64,000 nt of DNA, taken from Calamus simplicifolius. Lineage: Eukaryota; Streptophyta; Magnoliopsida; Arecales; Arecaceae. A program made the translations under genes and the position numbers. The stretch lies in contig UESW01003827.1 of NCBI GenBank assembly GCA_900491605.1, forward strand, positions 1,581,549 to 1,645,548. The letters run 5' to 3'. Below the pieces are notes generated by a model. That model saw only the letters and a program-made list of their open reading frames with translations. It ran no database searches and was not told where the DNA came from. How positions within the stretch are numbered: position 1 is the stretch's first letter; every line of letters starts with the position of its first letter. Positions 11,485 through 21,758 of the stretch are shown one piece after another.

Positions 11485-11496
11485 GCTCTGATATCA
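11485..11496 (-). other. PBS-like site of the minus-strand gypsy element
   Basis: Minus-strand TGATATCAGAGC differs by one base from TGGTATCAGAGC (initiator methionine tRNA complement). It lies 36 bp upstream of the gag ATG and a few bases from the LTR edge at 11503. Confidence 0.65.
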
Positions 11497-11502
11497 TCTA
11501 CT

Positions 11503-12850
11503 TGTCACCGCGCGCATAACCCCAAATCTAATACCGTTGGTGCGCACCAGGCAAGCGCGCACCCAGCGGCCGATGCCCAGGCGCGCCTTCCCTAGGCGCG
11601 TGCCCAATGCCCAGGCGCGCCCATAACTGCCCAGATTTGGTCTGTAACTGCCCAGATCGTCCAGCAGCAATTTTTAAGGGATAAATCCATCCAGATCAGA
11701 GGGTAACAAACCTTATCTTGGGGATAAGATGAGGGACTCCAGCCTGTAGATTTTGGAGAGGAAAATTAGCCATTATCCACAAGTAACAAACTTGAAGATT
11801 TGGAACAGATCTTGGGGGAGTTAGTTGGGGATATTTTGACCCTTATCCAAAGGCATCTTGGAGCTTTTTGGATGAAGATTAGAGGCATCAATCTAGCTGC
11901 AATTTAATCCCTTTACCAACCTATCTAAATGGCCATCAAGGGATAAGATTTGGAAGAGATTTGGGCGGTGCATTATTTGGGCTGTGCATGAAGATTGGAT
12001 AAGATTTGGGGCGTTACATGGAGGGGTATTTCAGCCATTATCTAAAGTTATCGGTGGAAACTTTGGAGATGAGAATTGGAGGCGTCAATTCTGCAGCTAC
12101 GTGATCCCCTCATCAGCCCATCTAACAGCAAGGAAGATATAAGATTGAAGGGAGATTGGGCGGTAGCATTTTGGCGGTGCATGGGATGAAGATAAGGCTA
12201 AGGACGTGTGGAGCTTTGGATAAGACAATGGCTGCACTATAAATAAAGGGGCTGAGGTCTTCGGGAAAAACGAATTGGAGAAGAAGAGAACGGGGAGGGA
12301 GAAAATATGATCAGAAGTAGACTTCCCACCTTCTAAGGAAGGGAAACATCTGAGTGGAGTTCGGGTGGGGGCCACCAAACGACCAGAGAAGGCTTCGTGA
12401 GGATGGCGAGCGGCTGAATCAGTGGAGATCGCAGCGGCGCAGATTGCAGCGGTGCAGATCTAAGTCAGGCGGACTTAGGCGAGCACGAGACGTGGCCGAA
12501 ACACACAGGCGGTGCGCGGGTGCGGGACATTCACAGGTCAGTTTTCGTTGAGTGAGGTTGGGGCGGACACTTTGAGAGATCTTTGTTAGGGACAGAGAGG
12601 AGTGTCTTTGTAGCCTTCGGGCAACCTCATTATTTTTTCAAGTTGCTTAGTGGAGAGTTCTTGGTTGGGAAGGCTTTGCTTCTCGTACATCTTGGTGTTT
12701 GGGTGGGACTTTGTTCTTCGAGGATTTTTATTCATTGTTCTGGGGTAAGGCTGGTTAGGGGAAGGGTTTTTCTAACGCCATCACCGGTAAACGCAAGGAC
12801 TTAGTGGCTATAGGGAGCGCTTGCGCATGCCGATTGAAAGCCCGGTGGCA
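11503..12850 (+). repeat. gypsy LTR (about 1348 bp), plus orientation
   Basis: It starts TGTCACC and ends GGTGGCA, near-perfect terminal inverted repeats. A plus-strand TATAAATA lies at 12238, and the last 500 bp match 50815-51293 in the same orientation, which sets the polarity. A canonical PBS follows at 12853. On the left, a minus-strand PBS and gag abut its U3 end, which is abnormal for a plus-oriented LTR. Because the termini are inverted repeats of each other, orientation rests on the TATA box and the related copy. Confidence 0.72.
12238..12245 (+). promoter_or_regulatory. TATA box of the gypsy LTR
   Basis: TATAAATA lies 735 bp into the LTR. No comparable TATA word was seen on the other strand of the LTR. 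Confidence 0.6.
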
Positions 12851-12852
12851 AG

Positions 12853-12864
12853 TGGTATCAGAGC
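12853..12864 (+). other. primer binding site downstream of the gypsy LTR
   Basis: TGGTATCAGAGC is a perfect initiator methionine tRNA complement, two bases after GGTGGCA. Only about 30 bp of possible leader follow before a partial duplication of the LTR end (GCCCGGTGACAAGTGGTGACAAG, split here as 12888-12901 and following) and then unrelated AT-rich DNA to 13125. The element body on this side is missing. Confidence 0.8.
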
Positions 12865-13125
12865 GTTATTACCTTATTACTATAAAGCCCGGTGACAAGT
12901 GGTGACAAGTGCCGATTGAAATCCTCCATTCATTCTACTATAAATCAGCTGCCTACTTAATTATCACCTTATTACTTGAGACCCTCATCAGTTGAAATGA
13001 CATTAGCATTAGCAGTGTTTTCCACATGTTTAACAACTTGAATTCAAATCTTCTGGAGAAATAAAAGCATTAGGATAAAAAAAAAAAACATTTACTCAGA
13101 TATGACCCATGATCAAAATAACCAC

Positions 13126-13352
13126 CTGCTTCTTCCGACTTGATAGAGATGCTCTCAATGAAGAAGCAAAAGCACTGGAATCCATGGGTGCCTTCATATC
13201 AACAATAACACCTCCATGATAGTCATTGACTGCAGGCAGCAATTCAACTTCCTGCCCTTGATCAGTTAACTCTGAAGCCAAGACTGATGATGGACTGGTT
13301 GAGATTGACATAGGTATGTTCTTTAGCTGACTTGCAGTTCTACTTGCAAAAC
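13126..13352 (-). pseudogene. orphan exon of a plant Nudix hydrolase (NUDT2/NUDT8-like)
   Basis: On the minus strand an AG acceptor at 13353-13354 leads into a frame ending at a CAG|GTGG donor (13126). The peptide contains SRTASQL, VELLPAVNDYHGG and VIVDMKAPMD. It resembles the pre-Nudix N-terminal domain of plant Nudix hydrolases of the NUDT2/7/8 group. The Nudix box itself (GX5EX7REUXEEXGU) would be in later exons, but the sequence to the left becomes LTR within 280 bp. This is therefore most likely a gene fragment; a long intron cannot be ruled out. The family call is from recognition, not a search. Confidence 0.6.
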
Positions 13353-13905
13353 CTAATGAATTCCAATGTTAAGATGTGTTAACACAAAAAAAGAGAGCTT
13401 AAAATCATTCTTTTATCTAAAAATGCTCAGCCAAAAGAATTAGAGTTGTCAACAAACATCACTAGCATAGCCACATTTTTATTTTATACGTAAAATCATC
13501 TATATGAAAACATTTATGAAATTTAAAGCTTATCCTTACTAGCAAATAATGCTTAAGACATCAGTTGAAAAAATTCTTTTTTTGAATAGCAAGAGGAAAC
13601 ACATAACGACGACCAGAAGATTTCAGGATTTTTTTAAAAAAATATAAAAGTAGATTATCATCCTGAATCTCTCTCCCATCTACGCATGCCCACCCACGCC
13701 AAATGGCAGATGATGCCCTGTCACTATCTGTTGTCCTTTCAACCAGTCCAATCCAACCCAGTCCCCCAATCTCTAGCCACCTCCCACCCCCTTTTATCTC
13801 TGAAACACCTCCAACACCTTCACGGTGCAACTCAGAGATCTCAGTCACATGTTTTCTTTTATACAAACGGACGATTTAGTTTAGATCGATTCAAATAGAT
13901 CAGAT
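13353..13905. other. no gene recognised
   Basis: Minus-strand frame 13561-13866 is Gly- and Trp-rich and matches nothing I know. It could be an upstream exon or leader of the Nudix fragment. The flank continues at 19922 once the LINE is removed. Confidence 0.4.
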
Positions 13906-13919
13906 AATAAAATCAGTAT
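13906..13919 (+). repeat. target-site duplication, left of LINE
   Basis: AATAAAATCAGTAT is repeated exactly at 19908-19921, directly after the LINE A-rich tail. Confidence 0.88.
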
Positions 13920-14015
13920 TTTCTCGTGCTATGAGAATTGTGCATCCTAGTGCTTTGATTCTTCGTTTGTTTTCTGCTTTAAGATTCATACATTCGTGTT
14001 CTTCTTCCCTGATCG

Positions 14016-15747
14016 TTGGGTGATCTTCGTCTCTGCTTCTTCGCCGACTCTCTGATTTTTCCCTTCGCCATTCCCTCCCTTCCTATGGCCCCTGATTCGG
14101 CTGATGGTAGCCGAATTCCTAGAAGGAGGATGACGACGAACGGATTTCATTGGGTTACCCAGTCTCCTTCGCCTGCTGCTGTGGAGAGGTTGCAGGCTTC
14201 GTTCCCAGAGGTAATTCAAGTCCCGGTGGCGGAGCTTGAAGCGGAGGTGTCGGGCTGGCAGCAGAAGGCAGTGATCGTCCGCTCGTTCCACAGATGGATT
14301 CCGGCTGAAGCCTTCATTAGGGAATTCAGGCGAGCTGGAATTTCAGGTGCCATCGTTCCAATTAGCCTGGCATTCAGATGCCATATTTTCGTTTCGATTC
14401 CAAGGAAGTTTGTGACCTGTTCTGCAGCGACCTTGGGTGATCAATGGCCAGGTGATTGGCACTGAGTCGTGGAAACCGGAGTTTACACCGGCGGAGGACT
14501 CCGTCTCGTCTGCTCTGATATGGGTGAGATTGCCGCTTCTGCCTCTCGAGTTCTGAAAGGAGGAGTTCCTTAGAGCCATTCTAGAGCCAGCGGGCGATTT
14601 CGTCTGTGTTGATGCAGCTACTGTGGCGAAATCTAGGGGGGGTTATGCGAGGGTCTGTCTGCGGGTTGACCTTCGTCGCTCTCTCCGGCCAGGTACCCGG
14701 ATTCAAGGGAGCTTCCATCCATTCTGGCAGAACTTCGTCTAAGAAAACTTGGAGGGAGTATGCTTGAGCTGTGCCACTCTGCATTTGGATGGCCCCTGCT
14801 CTCAGTCGGGATGTCCTGAGGGGGTTGGCTCCGATTCCGATTCTTTGTTTAGGCCGTGGCTTGTTGCAATCCGGAAGAGGTCGGCTGCTTCTAATCCTCA
14901 GATGGTGGAGAAGGTGAAGGCTTCGTCGCTGGCTTCATCTTCAATCCCGGGCTCTGCTTCAGCGTCCCATGCAGTGAAGAAGGGGCTTTCATCGGGCTCT
15001 GGTGAATCGGCTGAAGGGTGGGCAGCTCCGGTGAAGGTTGCTCGCCGGAGATCCTCCTCGTCTTCAAGAATGCAATCAAGGCCTGTAGCTGTGGTGGCGC
15101 TCCCTGGGAAGGAAGAGGGCTTGATGGTCAACGAGATGGTTCCCGTGCCGGTTCACAGAGAGCGTGCCGTTTCTAAGGCATCATCTCTGAACTTTAATTC
15201 ACTTGATAAGCTTGGTTCCCTGGATCCTGATCTGAACCACCCGACTGTGATCCATAACCCCTTCTCCTCTCTTGCTTCAGTGGTTAGTAATGATGGTCAA
15301 TTGGGTAGCAGGGAAGCCAGTCCAGGTCCCCTTAAGCGAGCTAGACTGGAGGTTTCTCTGGCTCCTAGGATTTTATCCAAATCAGATAAGAAGAAGGGAA
15401 AAGGAAATGTTTCTTTCTCCAAAAAGGGTGAGGTGAGTTGCTGCTCTCCAAGCCAGTTGGATCAGGTCCCTTATTTTCAGGTTGGTGCTCTGGAGGCGGT
15501 GAGGGTCCAATCTATTGGAGGGGCCGATCTTCCTTTGGCTGATTCTTCTGGCGAACCTATGGGATTGGGCCCTGGTTCCTTATCTCAGGCACAGTCTTCT
15601 TGTTCAGGTGTGTTTGATCCTGGTTCGGATGGACTGCTGATCAATCCATTACTGAAGCCTGACGACGGCTCTCAGTTGAATGGGGGTCTGGTTGATAGTG
15701 ATATGATAGATGATCAAGGTGGGGTCCCATCCTCCTCCATCCTGTAA
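14016..15747 (+). pseudogene. LINE ORF1 (DUF4283-type RNA-binding protein), damaged
   Basis: ORF1 of plant L1 elements binds element RNA. The 5' frame 14016-14465 (in-frame second ATG at 14084) holds the DUF4283-like region (WQQKAVIVRSFH, FIREFRRAGI). The frame shifts near 14430, meets TGA near 14557 and TAA near 14742, then enters the long open frame 14749-15747. A knuckle-like CLSCATLHLDGPC follows near 14761, and the C-terminus is Ser/Pro/Gly-rich and basic. It ends at TAA 15745-15747, immediately followed by the ORF2 ATG. Confidence 0.8.
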
Positions 15748-18700
15748 ATGAAGATCTTACTATGGAATGTTAGAGGAGCTCGAAAGCCTTCTTTTCGATC
15801 CTCCTTCAGTAGATTATTGCAATTACACCACTTTGATATATGTATCCTCTTGGAGACCAGGCTTTCGGGGGATAGTCTTCTCCGTTTTCGTAGACAGATT
15901 GCCCGTACTTGGTCATCTTATGCTGTGGAGGCGGAAGGTCTGTCGGGGGGTATGTTGGCTATATGGTGCACCTCTGCAGTCAGAATAGATGCTTTCCATC
16001 AGTGCAATCAGCAAATTGGTCTCATGATCTCTGAGGGGTCTTCTGACCCCTGGCTTCTTTCGGTGGTCTACGCCAGCACGGACTACCAGGAGAGAAGGGT
16101 TCTTTAGTCTGAACTGCTTTCCCTCCTTGCTCAAGGTATTCCGTCTATCATTGCGGGGGACTTCAATTGTATCACTGAGGCCAATGAAAAACGTGGAGGC
16201 AGACGGGTTTCAGGCTCAGCTGATATCAATGAATTCAGATCTTTTATTGGTTCTTCAGGGCTTTTGGATTTGGGGTATTCGGGATCCCAATTCACTTGGT
16301 GCAATAATCGTCAGGGGTCTGCTCGAGTCTGGGAGAGACTTGATCGAGCCATGGCTTCACCCCAGTGGCTCCAAAGATACCCTATGGTTACTGTCACTCA
16401 TCTTCCTATGATTGCTTCTGACCATTGCCCTATATTGATTTCTACGGAGGCTGATCAACTTATGCGAAAGCAGTTCAGATTTGAGCAGTTTTGGACTGGC
16501 CTTTCAGCTGCTCGTTCTATTATCTCTCAGATCTGGCATATTCCTGTTAGGGGCAATACTGTCTATCGGTTATCTCGTCGTTTTAAGATGGCCAGACACA
16601 GACTATCCAGATGGAACAGGAATGAGGTGGGGGATCTGGTCAGACAAGTTGAGCAGGTTGAAGCTGATATTAATATTTTGCAGGTTAAGGAGGATCAGGA
16701 AGGATTTTTGGCGGACTCGGACCTCTCTTTCCTTAGGGAGTTGCTGGCTCGGCACCACTCCCTTTTGCGGCAGCAGGAGATGTATTGGTGGTAGAGATCT
16801 CGGGCTCAGTGGATTTGTGATGGGGATCGAAACACCAGATTCTTCCATCAGGCCACTCTGAAGCGGAGAGCTGCTAATCGGATTCGGAGATTAGTGGATG
16901 AAGAGGGGCATATTAGGGAGGATTTCCACTCTATCAGTGACCTTCTTCTCCATTTTTTCCGGGCTAGATGGGCTGACTCTACTGGTGATGGGGACCCGGT
17001 TGTTCAGGTTCCGTCTACTAGGAAGGTCTCCTCCCTGGACAACGATATGCTTATCAGGCCGATCTCAGCGGACGAGATTAGGGCGGCCCTGTGGGAGCTT
17101 GGTCCGAATAAGGCCCCTGGGCCTGATGGGTTTCCGCCTTTTTTCTTTCGGCACTATTGGGACATTGTTGGTCAGGAGGTTGTTCAAGCTATTCAGGATG
17201 TTTTCCGAGCTAGACACATTCCTTCTGAATGGAATCAGACTTTCATTACCTTGGTGCCCAAGAGAGTGGATGCTTCTCTTCCGCAGCACTTTCAGCCCAT
17301 TAGCCTCTGCACTACCTTGTATAAAGTCTGTGCTCGCCTTTTAGCTCGCCGCCTTTGTCTGGTGATTCCTCGCCTCATATCGGAGGAGCAGGGGGCTTTC
17401 ATTAGAGGGAGGTCTATTTCTGATAATGTTCTTATTGCTCAGGAGTTTATGCATGTTCTTCAGAGAGCTCTGGTCAGACGATGTATTATGGCTATTAAGC
17501 TCGATATGGAGCGTGCTTATGATAGATTGAGCTGGGCTTTTTTGTACCGCTCTCTTCTGGAGTTTGGGTTTGATGAATTATTTATAGAATGGATTATGGC
17601 TTGCATCCATAAGCCCTATTTTTCTCTAATCATCAATGGAAACCCGACTGATTTTTTCCACTCTAGTGTTGGTCTCCGTCAGGGTTGCCCCTTATCTCTT
17701 TGCTGTTCATCCTGACTGCAGATGATCTTTCTCGTGCTTTACGCCAGGCTCAGCAGGACAGGCGGATTGCCCCAGTTATGGCTGGTTCTAAGGGCCCTTT
17801 TATCTCCCACCTCCTCTTTGCTGATGACTGTATCCTCCTAGGCCATGCTTCTATTGAGAATGCGGCTTCTTTTCATTCTATTATTCAGAGCTACTGCTAG
17901 GCTTCTGGTCAGAAGGTCAATTTTCTGAAGTCTTCTATTTGTTTTAGCCCGAAGACCTCTAGATCCACTAGAGAAGCCATCATCAGATTGTCAGGTATCA
18001 CCACTTAGACTGATAGATTTATTTATTTGGGGATCCCTATAACGGGGAGAAGCCCCCGTTGCTCTGATTTCTTCGAGATCGAGAGGCGGGTGCGCCAGCG
18101 CATTGAGGGATGGCAGGTGACTGGTCTTTCGATGATGGCTAGGGTTATCATTATTCGATCAGTTCTTTCCTCTCTTCCCCTGCATATCCTGTCGAATGCA
18201 GCCATTCCGATTACTTGCCTGAGAAGGATCGAGAGATGCTTTCGTGATTTCCTATGGGCTTCTGTGCAGGATAGTCATGGGATTCACCTCTTATATTGGG
18301 ATTTGGTCTGTATGCCTATCGCTGAGGGTGGTCTCGGTATCCAGTCTTTGATTGTTAGAAGAAAAGCCCTTATTGCCAGACATGCTTCGAGATTTCTTCT
18401 TGAGCCACATTGTCTTTGGAGCTCTCTGATGCGCATTAGGTATGGAGAATGGTCATCTCCCATGCATATTTCTCCACCTCGGGGATGCTCCTCCTATTGG
18501 AAGGAGGTCTGTCGCTATGGTCAGGCTATCTTGGACAATATCTCTTGGATGATCGGAGATGGTTCTTTGGTCAGTGTTATTCAGGATACCTGGATTTCAG
18601 AGCTTCCTCTCTCTCGGTAGCCCTCCTTTATTAGTATTGAGACCCCTTCCAGTCTAAGGGTCAAGGACTTGATCTCCTCAAACCCTCCAGCTTGGCATAT

Positions 18701-19870
18701 CCCCTCGGTGACCAGATTGTTCGGTGCTGAGCTTGCCCGGCGGATTTTATCGATGCCTCTTCTTCCTGGTCGATCTTCTGATGTTAGACTCTGGCAGAGT
18801 TTCTGTCTCTCTAAGGCTCCGACCAGGGATCTGATGATGATGTTCAGACCTCAGCCTCAGCGCCTGGAGGATGCAGCGTGGATTTGGAAGCTTCCTACTA
18901 TCCCCAGAGTTTAGTTATTTATCTGGAAACTTCTGTGGGGCTCTCCTCCTACATGTGCTCTCCTATCTCGGAGGGGTCTCCCTATTCAGTCGATCTGCCC
19001 GTTATGCAGCTTAGAGGAGGAATCTATAGATCATGCTATTTTCATCTGCCCCAGAGCTAGACGGGTCTGGCTTATGATGGGATATCCGTTCAGACAGAAT
19101 GACTCGGGCTCCCTGCACTCTTCTTTCCTTCTGGACCTTAGGAGGTGCCCTCAGCATAAGAAAGGTCTCTGGGCGGTCACTGCTTATCAGATTTGGCTAA
19201 CTAGGAACCAGCTTATTTTCTCTGATGACATTATCTCTCTTCACAAGATTGCTAGGAAGATCAGATTATTGGCGGCGGACTGTGCTCGTATTGGTTTTGA
19301 TATCTCTGGCCACTGGGGATCCCCTGCTGCTTCGGCAGCGAACCGGCATACGGTTCTTATCTCTTGGGAGCCCCCCCTCCAGGGTTTGTCAAAGTCAATT
19401 TTGACGGGAGTGTCCGTGGAAGAATTGCTGGGTCAGCGTTCATTATCCGAGGACCTCATGATGACCTTTTGGCGGCGGGAGGTTTTGGTTCTCTCGACTC
19501 CTCTGTCCCCATGACCGAGCTTCACGCGGCTTGGGCGGGTATTTCTTATGCTGCTCGGATTCTTCATGCTCAGAGGATTTGTATTGAGGGCGACTCCATG
19601 TCAGTCATTGCTTGGATTCAGATACAGAATTGCCCTCCTGCTCATTCTAATCCGATTTTGTTGGACATTTGGGCTATTCTGCGGGAGATTGATTGCGTCC
19701 AGACCTATCATATATATCTTGAAGCCAACTCGGCGGCGGATTAGATTGCTGCTTCAGTGGCTCTGCTTTCTGGTCCATGGATTTTGACGCCGGGTGACCC
19801 CTGCCCTGCTCCTTTGCAGCAAATTTTGTACTTTGATCTATCTGGACTGACTCGCACTAGACTAGTGTGA
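15748..19870 (+). pseudogene. LINE ORF2: AP endonuclease, reverse transcriptase and RNase H, damaged
   Basis: The endonuclease nicks the target and RT primes on it. The ATG at 15748 directly abuts the ORF1 stop. Endonuclease motifs are LLWNVRGARK, ILLETRLS, AGDFNC, LDRAM and SDHCP (15751-16435). RT shows NKAPGPDGFP, AIKLDMERAYD, GLRQGCPLS and the catalytic FADD (17818-17829). A Cys/His zinc domain lies near 18930-19060, and RNase H has VKVNFDGS, TELHAAW and EGDSMSV (19390-19610). In-frame stops lie at 16105, 16792, 17898, 18006, 18618, 18912 and 19742, and all seven are TAG. Frameshifts lie near 17690 and 19360. The natural end is TGA 19868-19870. Confidence 0.92.
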
Positions 19871-19907
19871 TCGCCCGTTTGTACAAAAAAAAAATAATAA
19901 TAAAATA

Positions 19908-19921
19908 AATAAAATCAGTAT
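19908..19921 (+). repeat. target-site duplication, right of LINE
   Basis: Exact copy of 13906-13919. Host sequence resumes at 19922. Confidence 0.88.
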
Positions 19922-20087
19922 AAAATAATAAAAATTATTTAACTTTTAAATTTAAATTTCAAATGATAAATTATAGAGACCTTAATTTAGTTAGTTATAG
20001 AGTTAATTTTTCGATAGATATTATCTATATAAATTCTATAAAAGCACATCACGTCATATTTTTTTTACAAGTCCCACCCACATCTAA

Positions 20088-20428
20088 GCTAGTGTTTGAA
20101 ATAGGGGATAAGAGAAAATATCCCCTGGATATCCTCTCTTATTCTCAAAAGCCATAATTATAAGGGATAACTGGGAATAAAGTTAACCAAAGGGATAATT
20201 CATGGTTAATCATGGTTAATCATGAAATATCCCCTCAATTTATTTCCTAAAAAATACAGAAATAACTGGTTATCCCTTCAAATAAGAGTAAAAAAAAGTT
20301 ATCCTATGGATTTATCTTTTTGCATTTAATAGGATCAATAGGATAGCCAAGAAATATCCCTAGAAATAGTCAAGAACAAACTCTATCTCATACATTTATC
20401 CATAAATTTTTTTCTACCAAACACTGCC
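20088..20428. mobile_element. Tourist-like MITE, copy 1
   Basis: This 341-bp element has GCTAGTGTTTGA at the left and the inverse CCAAACACTGCC at the right, flanked by TAA on both sides (20085-20087 and 20429-20431). The interior is made of GGGATA/TATCCC words in both orientations. The TAA duplication and GTGTTTG terminus fit PIF/Harbinger-type Tourist MITEs. No transposase is present. Copies 2 and 3 are at 23126 and 29556. Confidence 0.72.
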
Positions 20429-20431
20429 TAA

Positions 20432-21123
20432 CTGCCCTCCAACCGGCCGCAAGATAAAAGTCAACGCTCTTAATCTTACCCTGTTGTTATACAGGTTGAG
20501 CTTGAAAAGTAACCAAGTTCAAGTAATGAATAAAAGGTAGGCAAGTCAAATCAAGCATCACTTCAAGCCAGCAACCATCAAACCAAGTTAGCTTGCATGA
20601 GTTAAGTTTGATCTCATACGCAATCCAGCGTGATGGAGTTCATCAAGGTAAACAGGTTAAAAGGTCCCCTTCATCTAAGTCGCGTGGGTTGATTTCAGGT
20701 AAAGCATATGACTTGATAAGAATCATGATCAAAGGTGGTCACATCGATTCAATTGCATCTGGTTTTGTCGAATCAAATCTGATGCAATTTCATTAGGTTG
20801 GGTCACATGCGGTCAAATTTCCTACACATCAAGCTGCATGAAGTGCAGTAATTTTGCTAAGTTTGGGAGCCAGGGCTGCATGCTTTCAACAGTAATTTAA
20901 CAAAGAAGCTCTAGCCAGTTTGTTAATGCCTACAGATCATTCAGATCTTAGTGATTAATTTTACCAATTTGTCGTCCCATGCATTATGTATGGAGTTTCT
21001 TGTTAGTCATGCCTCAATTTATATTTGATACAAAATGAAGCACGTACAACCAGTGCTATCGCAATAAAATGTTGCGCATCCAAGCAGTGTTGCTGTCCAG
21101 GTCGAAAACATATTAGTCTGTTG
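20432..21123. other. no gene recognised
   Basis: AT-rich intergenic DNA with only short frames. The 67-codon frame at 20593-20796 has no recognisable domain. Confidence 0.5.
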
Positions 21124-21129
21124 TTTATT

Positions 21130-21469
21130 CCATAGTTGTCAGACTCATTCGGACATTGACTCGGCCAAGGGCTCGAATCATCGGATCACTGGTTTAACCG
21201 TTGGGTCACTAGTTTAATCATCGATCAATTATATTAATATAAAAATATATTTATATTAATAAAAATTTAAGATTAATATGATAATAAATCTCGTGGTCCG
21301 AATCGGTTCGGGTTGAATTGATCGGTTCATGAGTGAACCGGATGGATTGATAGGATTATTCAGGGTCACTTACACATTCTGTTTTATATTGAAATCGGAC
21401 CGGCTTGACCTTTAGGTCCCGGTTCAATCGGTCCAATCGATCAGTTCAGTCTGATTCTGACAACTATGG
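21130..21469. mobile_element. 340-bp non-autonomous DNA element with perfect 14-bp TIRs
   Basis: CCATAGTTGTCAGA at 21130-21143 is exactly inverted as TCTGACAACTATGG at 21456-21469. TTTATT flanks both ends (21124-21129 and 21470-21475) as a possible target-site duplication. The interior contains several CGGTTC and GAACCG words and an AT-rich core. The superfamily is not clear: a 6-bp duplication is unusual, and hAT (8 bp) or Mutator (9 bp) would need mutated duplications. Confidence 0.65.
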
Positions 21470-21475
21470 TTTATT

Positions 21476-21721
21476 CCACTCAAGAGATAGCATCACACCT
21501 GAGCTGAGAGTGGGCCGATTAGGTAGGGCCATGGCCTAATTTGAGTTCAGCCTGAATTCTTTTTTCAAGCTTTGGATCAGACTCGAGCCCCAAAAATTCT
21601 ACAAAATTTAGGCCTAAGCTTAGCCCAAGCCCAGATTTAGGTTCAGCCCAAGACCTAATGGAAAAGCGGCCATACGAATTAATAATTCGGAGGTCTTGCC
21701 ACGTTCTTTTTTTTTTTTTTT

Positions 21722-21758
<37 letters not shown>

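Larger units (their letters stand above)
13920..19907 (+). mobile_element. full-length L1-type non-LTR retrotransposon (LINE)
   Basis: It has ORF1, ORF2 (endonuclease, RT, zinc domain, RNase H) and a 3' A-rich tail (19884-19907), bounded by an exact 14-bp target-site duplication. The total of about 5990 bp is the usual full length. ORF1 and ORF2 carry several stops and frameshifts, so it is not autonomous now. A related 5'-truncated copy lies at 22893-23721 and another at 49608-50484. Confidence 0.93.

Noticed and set aside
11131..11519. Plus-strand frames opposite the gypsy gag
   Set aside because: Shadow frames of the minus-strand gag, which carries the recognisable domain.
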